NCBI RefSeq assembly: GCF_000003815.2
Contig: NC_049986.1
Span: 12,027,630 to 12,091,629 of the forward strand
From: Branchiostoma floridae
Taxonomy: Eukaryota; Chordata; Leptocardii; Amphioxiformes; Branchiostomatidae
Direction of reading: 5' to 3'
DNA length: 64,000 nucleotides
The notes under the pieces are model-generated. The model was not told the origin of the DNA. It searched no databases and was given only the letters and a program-made list of their open reading frames with translations. A program made the translations under genes and the position numbers. Each line of letters begins with the position of its first letter. Within the stretch, counting starts at the first letter, position 1. Shown here one piece after another: positions 11,897 to 64,000 of the stretch.

Positions 11897-12062
11897 TATC
11901 AGCCCAACTACGAAAGACCAAGAGCAAGAAGACTTTAGAACATCTGTATCCATCTGCACCAGCGTCCTGCATGATATTACCATGTACCAGACGGACAAAG
12001 TGGAAAATTTGTCCCCAAACGTAGTTTATCGGCAGAGGAATAAACGTGCATGACAATAAATG
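11866..12062 (+). CDS. Terminal exon and 3' UTR of the DUF4476-like gene
   Basis: A textbook branch point TACTAAC (11851-11857) and acceptor TATTCCAG precede this exon. In phase with exon 10 it reads S-T-T-C-N-V-A-N-L-H and stops at TGA 11894-11896. Two AATAAA polyadenylation signals follow at 12039 and 12055. The join rests on phase and signals, since the tail has no domain. Confidence 0.6.
12039..12060 (+). terminator. Tandem AATAAA polyadenylation signals
   Basis: AATAAA occurs at 12039-12044 and 12055-12060, about 145-160 bp after the proposed stop codon of the DUF4476-like gene. This is the expected distance for a short 3' UTR. Confidence 0.5.
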
Positions 12063-12524
12063 TATAATATTCATCGTAACATGAAGCTAATCAAAGTCAA
12101 TGATGCACAGCGCTTATTTTTATCACTAAATAATTGCTAGAGAATTCGAAATAATTCAACTGATGCAAATGCACACTATTACCTAAGTGTGCAGAAAGTG
12201 TAGTCTACAAATACTTCAATAATGGCAACATTTCTAGTTATATAATGCTTGTATCAAACATGCAGCGAATCACTGCGGTTCCCATTGTTTACAAGGGACG
12301 AGAATACCATATAACAGTTAAAAGATTATACAATACTTTTAAACAGGTTCCTCGGTAGTAGTTAGAAGAAAATTTATAAAAAGATACGCCTTTGAGGTCT
12401 TGTAGCAGTCTTTTCATTCTACGAAATAGTAAAATTTTGCTAATTGCTGCTAATTCTTTGATGTTCAAAAGTGACCCATATTATCCGGAGAGGAAGCTCA
12501 GATGCACCTGTTGGCTTCCTATGA

Positions 12525-12615
12525 TCTCGACCAATCACAGGCCGCGCTCCACCTGCTCCTCCAATCACAGACCACGGTACACCTGCTCGACCAATCACAG
12601 GCCGCGCTACAGCTG
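12525..12615. repeat. Three-unit CCAATCACAG repeat
   Basis: CCAATCACAG occurs three times about 30-33 bp apart, each followed by a related GC-rich spacer ending in ACCTGCTC or AGCTGC. CCAAT boxes at this spacing could bind NF-Y, but no adjacent transcription unit is visible. Confidence 0.6.
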
Positions 12616-12954
12616 CAAACACTAATCAGATCACGCTAGATATTACGCGTCCGTTGAACAGTCCCAGGACAAGTATTATTGCATCAAGACAAGACAATAA
12701 AGTTGGTTGGCATCACGGTACGTTCAGTAATCTCAATTTTATTAGAAACAAACAGTTTTTTGGTTGAGAGGAGACGACTAGCTTCACATCTCCAGGGACG
12801 TTTACCCATGGGAAGGCTCCCGGGGGAACTCGGCCTTACCCCGGGACCTATCTAGGACGTCCCGGCACGGACTATTCACCCACCTCGGGACCGGTTAAGG
12901 GTGGACAGGGCCGGTTTTATATATATCCCCAATCTCCAGCATGCTCTTCTTATA

Positions 12955-13136
12955 TGTATAGGTCATATTTCCAAACCGGGGCCCGGCCGGGCAGATTTCG
13001 GGAACGAGAAATATGATACTAAAGACATGCACCAAAATGCACAAAGCGTTTATTTCTAGGTATATATCTTTTTTCTTCGTTTCCAAAAACAGCCTGCTCT
13101 GGCCCCGGTTTGGAAATGTGACGAAAGCCTTATTAG
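12955..13136. mobile_element. MITE family 1, copy a
   Basis: Palindrome-like element with ends TTTCCAAACCGGGGCCCGGC and the reverse complement GGCCCCGGTTTGGAAATGTG, and AT-rich interior arms (AACGAGAAATATGATA). Same family as copies near 13700/14600, 20685, 20900, 22230, 23254, 28922, 40261 and 52830. Confidence 0.8.
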
Positions 13137-13699
13137 AGTTCGAGCTGATCAGTTCTTATTACCCCTCACAGCAGACCAATGGATACGCTTACTTATTCAA
13201 GTAAGCCATTATATGTCAGTGTTAACATGTTTCTACCCGCATGTAAGATAAAAAATCTCACAATGAAATTAACCAGCGTCTGTAACGTTGTAGAGGTCGT
13301 CGCCCTGATACCACATAGTTCGTTAACCCATGAATATTTACTACCTATTCACAAATGTATCCGTAATTTTGTCGAGTCAATAAAGTTTCTTTGATTTGAA
13401 TGCGATGTTTTACAACGTCCACATTGTGGGGGCAACAGCTGTCTGATAACGGAAAATAAATGTACTCCTTTTATATGTTGAAATATGAGCATGACTTTAT
13501 CGTACATGTTTTTGTATTTCAGCTAGCCACATTAATTAATTCTTACTTATCAGTTACTCATAAATCATATACCATAGGTCAGGCAAGGGAACCAAGTTTC
13601 TTCTAGTGATCGTTACGAAAAAACAAACACATACTCCAAACCCACGGAAATACTCTCAATGCGATGGGCAGACCAGATAGTGAAGGACACAGAACTTAG

Positions 13700-14605
13700 A
13701 CTGTTGTGGAAACGAAAAATAGAAATGTATGAATGAATGAATGAAGACCTTTATTGTACAATTTGCCCAACCGAGCTAAGTGCAGGTCACAACAAGTCAG
13801 GATATATACATATAAAAGTGTCACAAATCTAGTCTAACACAAAAGTTAGGCTTCTTCTCGCTTCTTGGTAATAGTGAAAATGTAGGACTGTAGGGTTTCG
13901 TACAGTCAAACCTGTTTTAGCGTCCACCTTTGCATTCCGACCACCTGGTCATTGTGGTTATTATTTGTCGGTCCCTTGGATTTTCCCATTGATATAAGCA
14001 TTAAGAAATACTAGTAGTCTATAGCGGCCACCTGTCCAACGTGGCCACGACCACGCGATTCCCGGTCCCGTAGATACAGAAACACTGCCTATTGCGAACA
14101 TACAGCGGCCGTATGGCACCCTGCGCCGAGTTAAAAATCGTCGTTTGCGTGGATTGTGAGTTTCCGACGGGGTCATTTTGGCGGTAGCGGAAGGTACGCG
14201 TGCGCGTGCCTCGAACGTTAGAGCGCATGTTTTTGTGGGCGAATTGACCAACATTAAGCATGGCAATATCAATCATTTTGGGTAGATTTCACTTCGGCAG
14301 GGTCAGTTGAATTTTTTGACAATCGTGACAATGTTACTTGGCGAGAAAGAATCAGTGGGTACCGAATTGTGAAACTTATTGCTCGTTGTCAATTGATCAG
14401 CATTTTGTCCATAGTGGCCACCTGTCTATAGTGGCCACATTTCTCCAGTCCCTTGAGTAGCCGTTATAGACAGGGTTGACTGTATGCGTAAAAATAATGC
14501 CCACGACTATTCTATTTACGCCTTGTGAAGTTTAGTGTCTTTCATATCATACATTTCGTTCCAGAAAGCTGCCTGACCAGGCCCGGGTTTGGAAATATGA
14601 CCTAA
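13700..14605. mobile_element. MITE family 1, copy b, split by later insertions
   Basis: The left half ends in GGAAACGAAAAATAGAAATG at about 13728. The right half resumes at TGCGTAAAAATA (14485) and ends CCGGGTTTGGAAATATGACC. In the intact copy at 20900 these halves are contiguous, so 13729-14484 was inserted later. The inserted block itself contains a second element (13901-14484). Confidence 0.65.
13901..14484. mobile_element. TA-flanked DNA element with CAGTCAA ends
   Basis: About 584 bp beginning TACAGTCAAACCTGT and ending in the inverted ACAGGGTTGACTGTA, with internal GTGGCCACCTGTCTA repeats. A TA dinucleotide at both ends is typical of the Tc1/mariner/pogo superfamily. No transposase frame is visible, so it is non-autonomous. 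Confidence 0.6.
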
Positions 14606-14759
14606 GCATTGCTAGAGTTCAAGCTGGTCAATTCTTATGGCCCCTCACAGCAGACTAATGGATACTTCACCCATTTTTCTATATGTCAGTTTTGACATTT
14701 TTTCTTCCTACCAAAATCTGTCAATGACATGAACGAGCGCCTGTACAGTTAGAGGTCGT

Positions 14760-14963
14760 TACTCTCCAAGCAGAGGTTTAGGCTCCGGCTGTTTTTTTAA
14801 CGTTTTTTTAGTCGTTTTTATCGGGCTTTCTATTTTGTAATTTTGTTGTTGTTGTGTTAGGCCGGACACAACAAAAAAAAAATGACAAAATAGATAACCC
14901 GATAAAAACGACTAAAAAAAACGTTAAAAAACAGCCGGAGCCTAAACCTTTGCTTGGAGAGTA
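14760..14963. mobile_element. Long-hairpin element, 'TACTC..CAGAGGTT' family, with 9-bp target duplication
   Basis: A nearly perfect 204-bp inverted repeat, with arms of about 90 bp around TTGTTGTTGTTGTG. It is flanked on both sides by AGAGGTCGT. A paralogous stretch at 13290-13310 reads through GTAGAGGTCGTCGCC without the element, giving the empty site. Confidence 0.85.
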
Positions 14964-15153
14964 AGAGGTCGTCGCCCTGATTCAATACAGTTCGTTGACC
15001 CATGAATATTTACTGCCTATGCACAAATGTATCTGTAATTTTGTCGTGTTAATAAAGTTTTTTTGATTTGAATGCGATGTTTTACAACGTCCACATTGTG
15101 GGGGCAACAGCTGTCTGATAACGGAAAATAAATGTACTCATTTTACAACAGAG

Positions 15154-15291
15154 GTCCTTGACCGTGAACCACCTTGGTACGGACGGGGAGTCAGGGAAGC
15201 CATCTACGAGCGGATCTTCAACCCCACCTTAAACCGGAAGGGAGGACTCTCTAGTACTTGGGACCCCGCCTTGTATCACAAAGGACAATAA
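15154..15291 (+). pseudogene. Penelope-like GIY-YIG endonuclease C-terminal fragment
   Basis: In-frame 45-codon remnant ending in TAA. The EAIYER...NPTLNR.GG pattern is the conserved tail of the endonuclease domain of Penelope-like retroelements. The reverse transcriptase part is missing, so the copy is dead. Confidence 0.65.
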
Positions 15292-15334
15292 TTGCCTTTG
15301 CCAGAATGGCTAAGGTTATGTTTTAGGCTTGTGA

Positions 15335-15371
15335 GTCTGTGTGTCTGTCTGTCTGTCTGTCTGTCTGTGTG
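15335..15371. repeat. TCTG/GT microsatellite
   Basis: About seven TCTG tetranucleotides within the 3' region of the Penelope-like fragment. The homologous elements at 53695 carry a TGTA array at the corresponding place. Confidence 0.8.
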
Positions 15372-16659
15372 TTAACAGTATAACTCAAGAAGCCTTTGAT
15401 GGATCCCAATAATATTTGGTAGGTGGGTAGGGGTCGGGAAAACGAAGGTCAACTTCGATAATGGGCCCCCTAGCGGCTTGCTAAGGTACTGCAGCAAAAC
15501 CTCAATTTTTTTTATCTCGTGTTCTGGACCTGCTGTGGTTATGATTTTTGAGTGGTAGATAGCCCTTGGTGCAGAGAGAAAGTGCTTTAAGTTTGGACCC
15601 CCTAGCGGCTTGTTTGGAACTGCAGTCGCCGATTTCCTTTCAAACTTTGGACGAGAATAACTCGAGAACGTGTTGATGGATCGTCATGGTTTTTGGTATG
15701 TAGATAGCCCAAGTAAAAATGTACACAATGGAATACCAATTATGCAAATCAGCAACTAATTTGCATAGTTAATGAGGAAAGTTTATAAATCCACTGCATT
15801 TCATGATAGGACTTTCAAACTTGTCACATATATAGATGAGGAAGAGAGAAATATCAATGCATATTAATTATGCAAATGACGGCCTCATTTGCATAATTAA
15901 TGAGAAAATATAAACGTGTTGACGGATCGTCATGGTTTTTGGTATGTTACTTGTAGATAGCCAAAGGGAAAACTTACATGATGGAATTATAATTATGCAA
16001 ATCGACTGCTAATTTGCATAATTAATGAGAAAAGTTTGTAAATCCACTGCATTCTAGTTTTTCCTATGGTGTTGTCTGACCACAGGGAACTATGCTAACA
16101 TGATTTACATGTGAGTGACTTTTGCACATGAGTTAGAGGTTCAACCAGTTTTTCTAGTTAGCTGTACTTGTATGGAATTGTTCTGCTAGTTCAGTCTAGT
16201 GACTCTGACGAAGAGTGATGGATGTCACTCGAAACGTCGGGAAGTAAATATTCGTCTTTTTGTCCAGTTTTAGAGATTGAATTGTATTTGAATATCATTT
16301 ACCTGGATGTCTAACCGTCATAAACGTACTTCTTTTACACGTTGAAACATCTGCATGACTTTATCGTACATACATTTGTATTTCAACTGGCCATGTGCTT
16401 ATTAATCAGTTAAGACATATGCAGTAGGTCACGCAAGCCAACCAGATTTCTTATATACAGTCTTTTTAATTGACAGCATCTGCGCCATGTTGGATGCTAC
16501 TGCTTAATTCAATTACCCGCCAACCTGGTCGTCGGAGGATTCAAATTATAATTAGTATGACGTCAATGAAATGCCTGTATTGGTCGTTACGTTAACATAT
16601 ACTCCAAACCCATGGGAAGACCTCGAGCAGACTAGATAGTGAAGAGCACAGGACGTAGT

Positions 16660-17460
16660 TATATTTCAGCCATACCATAGGTATGGTGAAATATATTGTA
16701 TTCGTAATGTTTCTTTCTTCTTTCTCCTGTCAAATCTTCAAATCGAATCAACTCCGCCGTTCCTGGACCGATTGACTTGAAATTTGGCACAAGGGTAGAG
16801 TAAGCCAATACCCTCAGTTTTTTTTTTCATTTTTTTCATATCTGCCTTTAAAATGATTTTATTGAGGTTTTTGTCAATTTTTATGTATATTTCGGGCTCC
16901 TGTACCCTGGTATTACAGCCGAATGACATGAAATTTGGTACAGAGGTGCCTTGATCATATACTCACCTAGATTCAATAACAGTTTTGGCATACGGTACAA
17001 CAAAATGCTGAATTTTGCGATTTTTGGCCATTTTTTGACCAAAAAAGGACATTTTTGGCTCCTGTAGCCTCGTTTTACAACCAAATGACCTGAAATTTGG
17101 TAAAAAAGTGCCCTTCAATTATGTGCACATAAATTCAATAAAAGTTTTCCCATACGGTACAACTAAATACTTAATTTTGCGATTTTATGGCCATTTTTTG
17201 GACAAAAATTGGACATTTTTGGCTCCTGTTCCCTCGATTTACAACTAAATGACCCGTAAATTGGTAAAGGGGTGCTCTAGATTTATTCAAATGACCCATG
17301 TATAATTTTTGGCATGGACCACTTTAAAATGATATATTTGGGATTTTTTTGGTCATTTTCCAATGGCCAAAGGGGTTAACGACCTCAAGGCCTATTGTTG
17401 CATGAGGGAGATGGCTGAAATATGCTGTATTTGCTCTCAAGCAAATGTCGGCCTTTCTAG
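16660..17460 (+). mobile_element. Helitron/Helentron-like non-autonomous element, copy 1
   Basis: The 3' end has the classical arrangement: a hairpin ATTTGCT-CTCA-AGCAAAT at 17429-17446, ten bases, then CTAG (17457-17460) followed by T. The 5' end starts ATATTTCAGCCATACC, which is inverted near the 3' end as ATGGCTGAAATAT, resembling the subterminal inverted repeats of Helentrons. The interior has degenerate tandem modules of about 150 bp (CTGAAATTTGG...). A second copy lies at 50084-51671 in inverse orientation. Confidence 0.6.
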
Positions 17461-17685
17461 TTTGAAGATCTGATTTGATCATGATTTAATTTGATTATAT
17501 GGATGAGATCCGCGCGCTCATCAATTTTCGGCCGTTGGTAAATCAACTGTAAAATGTGCGGTATAATAAACATATGTGGTAGATATCAAAAGAATACAGG
17601 ATGACATATCTAGATATATCTACATTGCTACTACCCCCAGATAACCCCATCAGGGGCAAAGTAGGGGGGAGTCGAGGTCCTAGGC

Positions 17686-18256
17686 TAATAGGGCCTTCAC
17701 ACTGAAACCGAATTAGCAGGAATCAAGCAGAACCAGCCGGAATGAAGTATTTGCAAAATTCGTGCAACAGTCGGGTGGGAAGTCCAAATGTACCTTATAT
17801 CCCCTTCATACGAGAAGGAATGAGCCGCAATGCCGTCAGAATGAAATTTTTTTTCTATTCTCGAGAATTAGTAGTGTATGCGAGAAATTCTCACTGCATT
17901 CCAGATATTCTTTTGGCCACATTCTGGCAGGATTCGAAGTGGCTTGCCGTTTCGGTTCTCCATCCAATGAGATAAGAATGTTACGAAATGTTGCCGTAGA
18001 ATGCGGTCATACTGCAGTTAGAATAGTTAAAATACACTTGGAATACACTTTGGATGCCGTTCGATATTTCTCTACTTCAAATGCACCTCGAAAGTTTTGA
18101 GCATGTCAAAAACTTTCGGGCCAGCAAAAAGAACGGGCACAAATATCTGGAATGCAGTGAGAAATTGTAGAATACACTACAAATTCCCAGGAATAGGAAA
18201 TAATTTCATTCTGACGACATTGCGGCTCATTCTTGCTCTCGTGTGAAGGGGCCTTA
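17686..18256. mobile_element. Fold-back element with about 100-bp inverted ends
   Basis: The left arm runs from AGGGCCTTCACAC through GAATGAGCCGCAATG to CATTCCAGATATT. The same sequence returns inverted at 18145-18256, ending in GTGTGAAGGGGCCTTA. There is no coding capacity, so it is a MITE or fold-back element. Confidence 0.75.
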
Positions 18257-18347
18257 AGGTGTGCAAACCTCCAGCCTGGCACGGAAGGACCCAGCTGTGG
18301 GGGCTGTCACAGCCGTGCCAGGCAGGGAGTTCCACTCTGGTATATAT

Positions 18348-18447
18348 NNNNNNNNNNNNNNNNNNNNNNNNNNNNNNNNNNNNNNNNNNNNNNNNNNNNN
18401 NNNNNNNNNNNNNNNNNNNNNNNNNNNNNNNNNNNNNNNNNNNNNNN
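18348..18447. other. Assembly gap (100 N)
   Basis: Run of exactly 100 N, a conventional placeholder. Its true length is unknown. Confidence 0.98.
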
Positions 18448-18958
18448 GTAGAATGTAGTAAGACGGGCGTTCCTACTCCTTTCGTATAGTAGGGGCCACT
18501 GGACCGCGTGACGGATGATAGAATAATGATTTTCTGTAATTCGCTCTTCCAGCAATAAAGCTTTTTTCCTGTGAAGACGCCGCACGAGTTGCTAGGCGCG
18601 AACGCAGCGTTGCCACCCAGCACGCCGTCACGATAATTTTCAACAAACTTTCAAAGACAAGCTTCCAGCCATTGGTGAATAGCCGTTGGAGATAGGCTTT
18701 AACTTGACTTCAAAAACAACTAATTAGATTTCCTTGAGTTCATTAATCTTACCTCTAATCACGGCAGTAAATAATTGTGTTTGGGGAGACCAGGTACAAA
18801 GAGCACAACGTGAAAAGTTGCCAACAGGTCGCTGCCTTGTTCCTTAGCCAAACACGTCGCTAAAAACTAATATATTTTATTGCCCTTCCATTCAACTCTT
18901 TTAATTTCATTATAAATCGCCATCAAACTGACGTCAGCTGCGCTCAAGAGAGCAAAGG

Positions 18959-18965
18959 TATAAAA
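18959..18965 (+). promoter_or_regulatory. TATA box of the mucin gene
   Basis: TATAAAA sits about 75 bp before the first ATG (19034) and about 100 bp before the first splice donor (19063). Transcription is expected to start near 18988-18995. A CRE-like TGACGTCA-type motif (ACTGACGTCAGC) lies about 30 bp further upstream. Confidence 0.65.
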
Positions 18966-18989
18966 TTCCTACGCACTTGGGGCGCATGT

Positions 18990-60365
<41,376 letters not shown>

Positions 60366-62033
60366 GTAAGAACACGGACCACCTTATGAAACCGCCAAAT
60401 AGCAATTACTCAAGCAATTGGAAATGATCACGGTAACGGTCACACGTTTCAGATAACATCCATTGTCTTTCGTAAGTGTCACTGACTTATTACCTGGATG
60501 TCTAAACTTCATCGACGATCCTTATGGATCGTTTTGCATACTAGGCAACTTTGGTTAAAGCAGGGGGCAAGCCAGTCATCACCATGACAACACAGGCAGT
60601 AAACAGTAGTGTTGACATGGCAACTATTACAGCAGGTCCCGTGTTTGGGACAGTCACACCTCAAGAACCCTTAACACTTATCGGAAAGAGTAGGGGTCCT
60701 TCCCGGTGAGAGTGGTTCAAACCTTACGGTCTGGTCCTCAATGCGTCTAAGACACGCTAAGGGTCTAAATCAGGGGTAATACAGGGCTACCTGGAAAATC
60801 GCGTGTATCTCAAGTTTGGAGCGGTCAATTAACTTCAAATTTTCAGGAAAGTTCAACCAAATACCCAAGAGTCCGACAAAGTTGTTACCTTCGAGAAAAA
60901 TCTGCATAATATATCCATAATTGATAATGATATTGGATCCATTTGACTCACTGAATATTGGCCTACACTCAGCGCTTCCGGTCAGAATTGGGACATGAAA
61001 TTTTCAGAGGATGTGGCGAAAGTTGTACTCTATCGGAATGTCGAGAGCTGTACACTCCAGAATATAAGATAATTCTTAGATTTCAAAATATTAATATCAT
61101 TTTAGGGGTGGCTATGACTTTTCCTACCAATAGCCAAATACACAATAATAAAATAGAGATGGGGACTCGACATTCATATAAACCAACTTGTTGCGTATTG
61201 TTTGCACCCAATTTCAACACTGTAGCCCAAAGCCAAGCGCTAAGTGTGGGGTTTTAAAGTTTAAAAGTCAAAATTCTAGTAAATTTCCTTCTTTGTGCCC
61301 ATCAATCATCATCAATCACGCTGACAGCCTGTCATCTGTGAATAGACTAATTGCTTTCGCACCTACGCTCAAAGTAATTACAGGCAATTATTTTAAATTA
61401 TGCATAGAAGGCCTACAGCACTACACCAGTCAAATGGTATCCATTCAAGTCCAAATTACAAAGCTGTCTCAACTAGTAGGTTATATAGAGACAAGGAAGC
61501 TAGTATGTATTTCAATCTCATTGTTTCCAAAACTGCATTTTCGAAGACTACAGGTACATGGTAAAATGGATTGACAGAAAAAGGAGGACTAATTAATGTT
61601 GATGAAGGTTAGACATCAAGTCAACAAGATACTCATTGAACTGTGCATTTGTCATTTCAGCAAATTTTGTTTTCAAAATGAATGAATGCTTCAGTAATTG
61701 TGCTCGGAATTATAACAGTATCAGCCAAACAATCACCAAACAACCCCCCCCCACCCCGAAAAAAACCCACTGAAATCCCAACTTACAGACCCTACAGTTT
61801 TCCAATACCTGGGTACAGAAAAGACGACACTCATCTGTATGAAAAAGTTCCTTTTATTTCAGAATCAAATCAGAATTTCATACAACAAAACTGTTCTTTC
61901 TCTGAATTATATTCGCTTGGGTGCACATTAGCCTAGTTACCAGACTCCAGCCCAATCTCAAAAATACCTATCGTGTTGGGATATTTTTTAGATTAGGCTG
62001 GGGTCTAGTTGCACATTGGGTCACTAATTGTAC

Positions 62034-62196
62034 TCTCCAAACAGAGGTTCGGCCCGGTTGTTGTTTTTCTTTACATGTTTCTAGGCATTTTGCAGGCTTT
62101 CAATTGTGTACAGATTTCTCATGATCAGAGTCCAGACAAAAGCGCCTACAAACACGTCAAAAACATCAGGAGCCAAACCTCTGTTTGGAAAAAAAA
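62034..62196. mobile_element. Hairpin element, 'TACTC..CAGAGGTT' family, degraded
   Basis: Starts GTACTCTCCAAACAGAGGTT and ends AACCTCTGTTTGGAAAA. The interior CGCCTACAAACACGTCAAAA matches the 24403 copy. Confidence 0.7.
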
Positions 62197-63477
62197 TGAG
62201 TAGATACAAACAAAACTGACGATTCATTAAATAAATGTGTTACAAGAAAAATCTGGCATTATTAGAAAGATTTTCAGAGGATATAGCGCAGTATATAGAA
62301 GGGATTCTAAAGAGTTATAATAACGACGACCCCATTGGCTTTTTCACAGACTGAGACAAGAAGTCGGCAGCTCCTGATGTGTATTCAGCCGTCTGATATA
62401 AATGCTTCTAACATGCAACTATCATAAATTTTCTGCAGAAGGAATATTTTGTTTCTGGTTTCTTGGCATTCTATCATTTCAACGAGATACTGTGGTTTCA
62501 AATGGACACCATGCTTTCACTTTTGAAGTTGATGACGTAAATGTTACATGATGCATGTGATGATAGCTTTGGAAGTACACAGCCATTGTTTGGTCACCAA
62601 CATGCATTCAACTTCAAGTATAAGTTGACTTTCACTGAGTCTAAACAAGACAAGCTTAAAGTGAGAGAAAATCTCAATTTATCAAGTTAAACCTCCTTGG
62701 CCAAATCAAACAGGTACAAATGAGTATCTGTATCTGTATCTATATAGCCGGAATAACAGCCGTTCGGCGGAACACACCAGCTTCGCAGGCACGCGGCGCA
62801 GCAGCAGCTGGTTATATTACACCGGACGACCCGTCACACCTAACTAACAACAAGTAATAAGTTGTTTAGAAGCTTATCAAGAAGTGTGGTTTGTCTGTAT
62901 TGTTACCAGGATGGTAGAACAGAAGATTGTTCTGACAAGCGCGCTTCGAATTTCTGGAAAGCAAGTCATATACAGTATGTGATTTTAAAGAATGACCTTT
63001 ATTTCCATGTTCTTGTCCACAATTTGGCTAAATGCAGTTGTTATGCAAAACTAGAGTAAAGCCATTATGCTGCCATATATATGACAAAATGCAGATGGTT
63101 TTTATTTGGTGCAAGAAGTAACTTTGATTTTTGAAAAAAATATTTTAACCTCCTTGAAAAAACTAACAAACCTGTCCAACTTCACAGGCACGCAGCATCA
63201 AAAATTGCATAGCAGCTGGCTATCCTACCCTGAACGACCTTAAATTTGCACAACTGACTGCAAATATGATATTTATCATATCATAATAACAGCATCAAGT
63301 TGCTATTCCTTTTTCATTGTGTTGATTGCTAGTTTTGAGATTTTCTGCTAACAGTCTGGAAAAAAATAAATGACCTTCAACACTGAAAATAATTCAAGAG
63401 CTCAGAAATTACAATTGTTACAAATGCAAAGCATAACATGACAATCCTTGGCAGACAATTGTCACTGGAATAAAAAG

Positions 63478-63582
63478 AAATGTAAGCTTGTGAAATATGT
63501 CCCTAAATAAGCAGGTGTCTAAAATAACAATGCAAGCTTGTGAATTATGTCCCTAAATAAGCAGGAGGTGTCTAAAACAACA
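63478..63582. repeat. 50-bp tandem duplication
   Basis: GCAAGCTTGTGAATTATGTC...AGCAGGAGGTGTCTAAAAC follows a near-identical upstream copy. Non-coding. Confidence 0.75.
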
Positions 63583-64000
63583 GTAGAACAATAGGTTATA
63601 GAAATGCAAATATCCTTCCCAAGCTATGTCTGAGGTTCACATAATCCTCTTGTACACCTGCAAAAAACAAAGCTGACACCCTTCACGTACATTGTCAAAA
63701 GAAGAAATTTAATTGGTCAGAAACTGGACAATAAAAGCCGTCTCGACATGTTCTGATCATTACATTTTGTGGAGGAACCCAAGCTGGCTGGCTGATACAT
63801 GCCTCCTGTCCTGCACGCGCATTTCTCAATTCCTGATCAGACCAAGGAGCTTTCATCCAACCAAGAATCCTGATTGATAATAAGGTAGGTGTTTTTGTTT
63901 TATACTGTAATTTACAGCATAGTCAAATAATATGTACCTATGATCTCTTTAATTAATTAATTCATTACATGCAGTTAAGACTTAGAAGAACCTCATAGTT

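Larger units (their letters stand above)
15149..16321 (+). mobile_element. 5'-truncated Penelope-like retroelement
   Basis: The insertion interrupts a repeated unit that is continuous at 13440-13500. The flanks GTACTCATTTTACA and GTACTTCTTTTACA look like a slightly diverged target duplication of about 14 bp. It starts inside a reading frame (15154-15291) with EPPWYGRGVREAIYERIF and NPTLNRKGG, the C-terminal end typical of the Penelope GIY-YIG endonuclease. A long 3' region with TCTG microsatellite, tandem TGGATCGTCATGG modules and a hammerhead-like motif follows. It ends in TTACCTGGATGTCTAAC. The same 3' end occurs at 27612, 39828 and 60490. Confidence 0.7.
12070..18950. other. Gene-free, transposon-rich intergenic region
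   Basis: No coding exon can be supported. Most of the length is accounted for by nested inverted-repeat elements, a Penelope-like fragment, a Helitron-like element and a long fold-back element, each listed separately. One assembly gap of 100 N is at 18348-18447. Confidence 0.75.
60366..64000 (+). other. Last visible mucin intron, or intergenic DNA, with repeats
   Basis: No supported exon. Contents: a retroelement tail (60395-60530, TTATTACCTGGATGTCTAA), a 'TACTC..CAGAGGTT' hairpin element (62034-62196), two related segments at about 62690-62830 and 63150-63245 (CTTC.CAGGCACGC.GC...CAGCTGG), and a 50-bp tandem duplication at 63478-63582. A TATA-like AATAAAAG at 63730 followed by a GTAGGT donor at 63892 could be the 5' exon of another gene, but this is weak. 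Confidence 0.5.

Noticed and set aside
63700-63892. Possible promoter and first exon of a next gene, or the last mucin exon
   Set aside because: Only a weak AATAAAAG box and a GTAGGT donor; no coding match and no cystine-knot residues.
60366-64000. Search for the remaining cystine-knot exon of the mucin
   Set aside because: No acceptor followed by a Cys-Cys and C-x-C pattern in phase 2 was found; likely outside the window.

Overview
This window looks like nuclear DNA of an invertebrate chordate, most likely a lancelet (Branchiostoma). The evidence is short GT-AG exons, dense introns packed with small inverted-repeat elements and Penelope-like retroelement pieces, a LIM-homeobox gene of the Lhx6/8 (Arrowhead) class, and a very large mucin of the D1-D2-D'-D3 / D4-VWC-cystine-knot type. 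Two runs of 100 N (18348-18447 and 44775-44874) mark assembly gaps. All gene models were built by hand from splice sites, conserved reading phase and domain signatures; no search was run.

Layout. (1) 1-5.9 kb, minus strand: the 5' part of a Lhx6/8-type gene. Two exons encode LIM domains 1 and 2 and join in phase. A candidate first exon lies at 5643-5660. The homeobox exons lie beyond position 1. (2) 6985-12060, plus strand: a complete 11-exon gene that I read as a 282-residue intracellular protein made of two tandem copies of a helical domain resembling DUF4476. Both copies share the same exon lengths and phases. It lies head-to-head with the LIM gene across about 1.3 kb. (3) 12.1-18.95 kb: a gene-free stretch built of nested transposable elements. 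(4) about 18.96-60.37 kb, plus strand: one giant gene with about 61 visible exons and about 3,310 visible residues. It encodes a secreted gel-forming-mucin-like protein: signal peptide, five EGF-like domains, three vWD-C8-TIL assemblies, a Thr/Pro-rich region with two CysD (WxxW) domains and eight two-exon VWC-like modules, then D4-C8-TIL, VWC modules and the first half of a C-terminal cystine knot. The last knot exon was not found and is probably beyond 64000. (5) 60.4-64 kb: intron or intergenic repeats.

How it works, from family knowledge: gel-forming mucins assemble through CGLC-bearing D domains and a C-terminal cystine knot into disulfide-linked polymers, while the Thr/Pro/Ser region carries O-glycans. 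This gene keeps all these parts and adds an EGF head and an expanding array of VWC-like modules.

Most notable points. Three places have coding exon ends, with their splice donors, tandemly duplicated into the intron. The second C8 exon has one extra base that breaks the frame. One VWC module has lost its splice acceptor. The modules are all of the 1-1 phase class, so they can be gained or skipped without changing frame. Several transposon insertions can be dated or typed because their empty sites are also present in the window.
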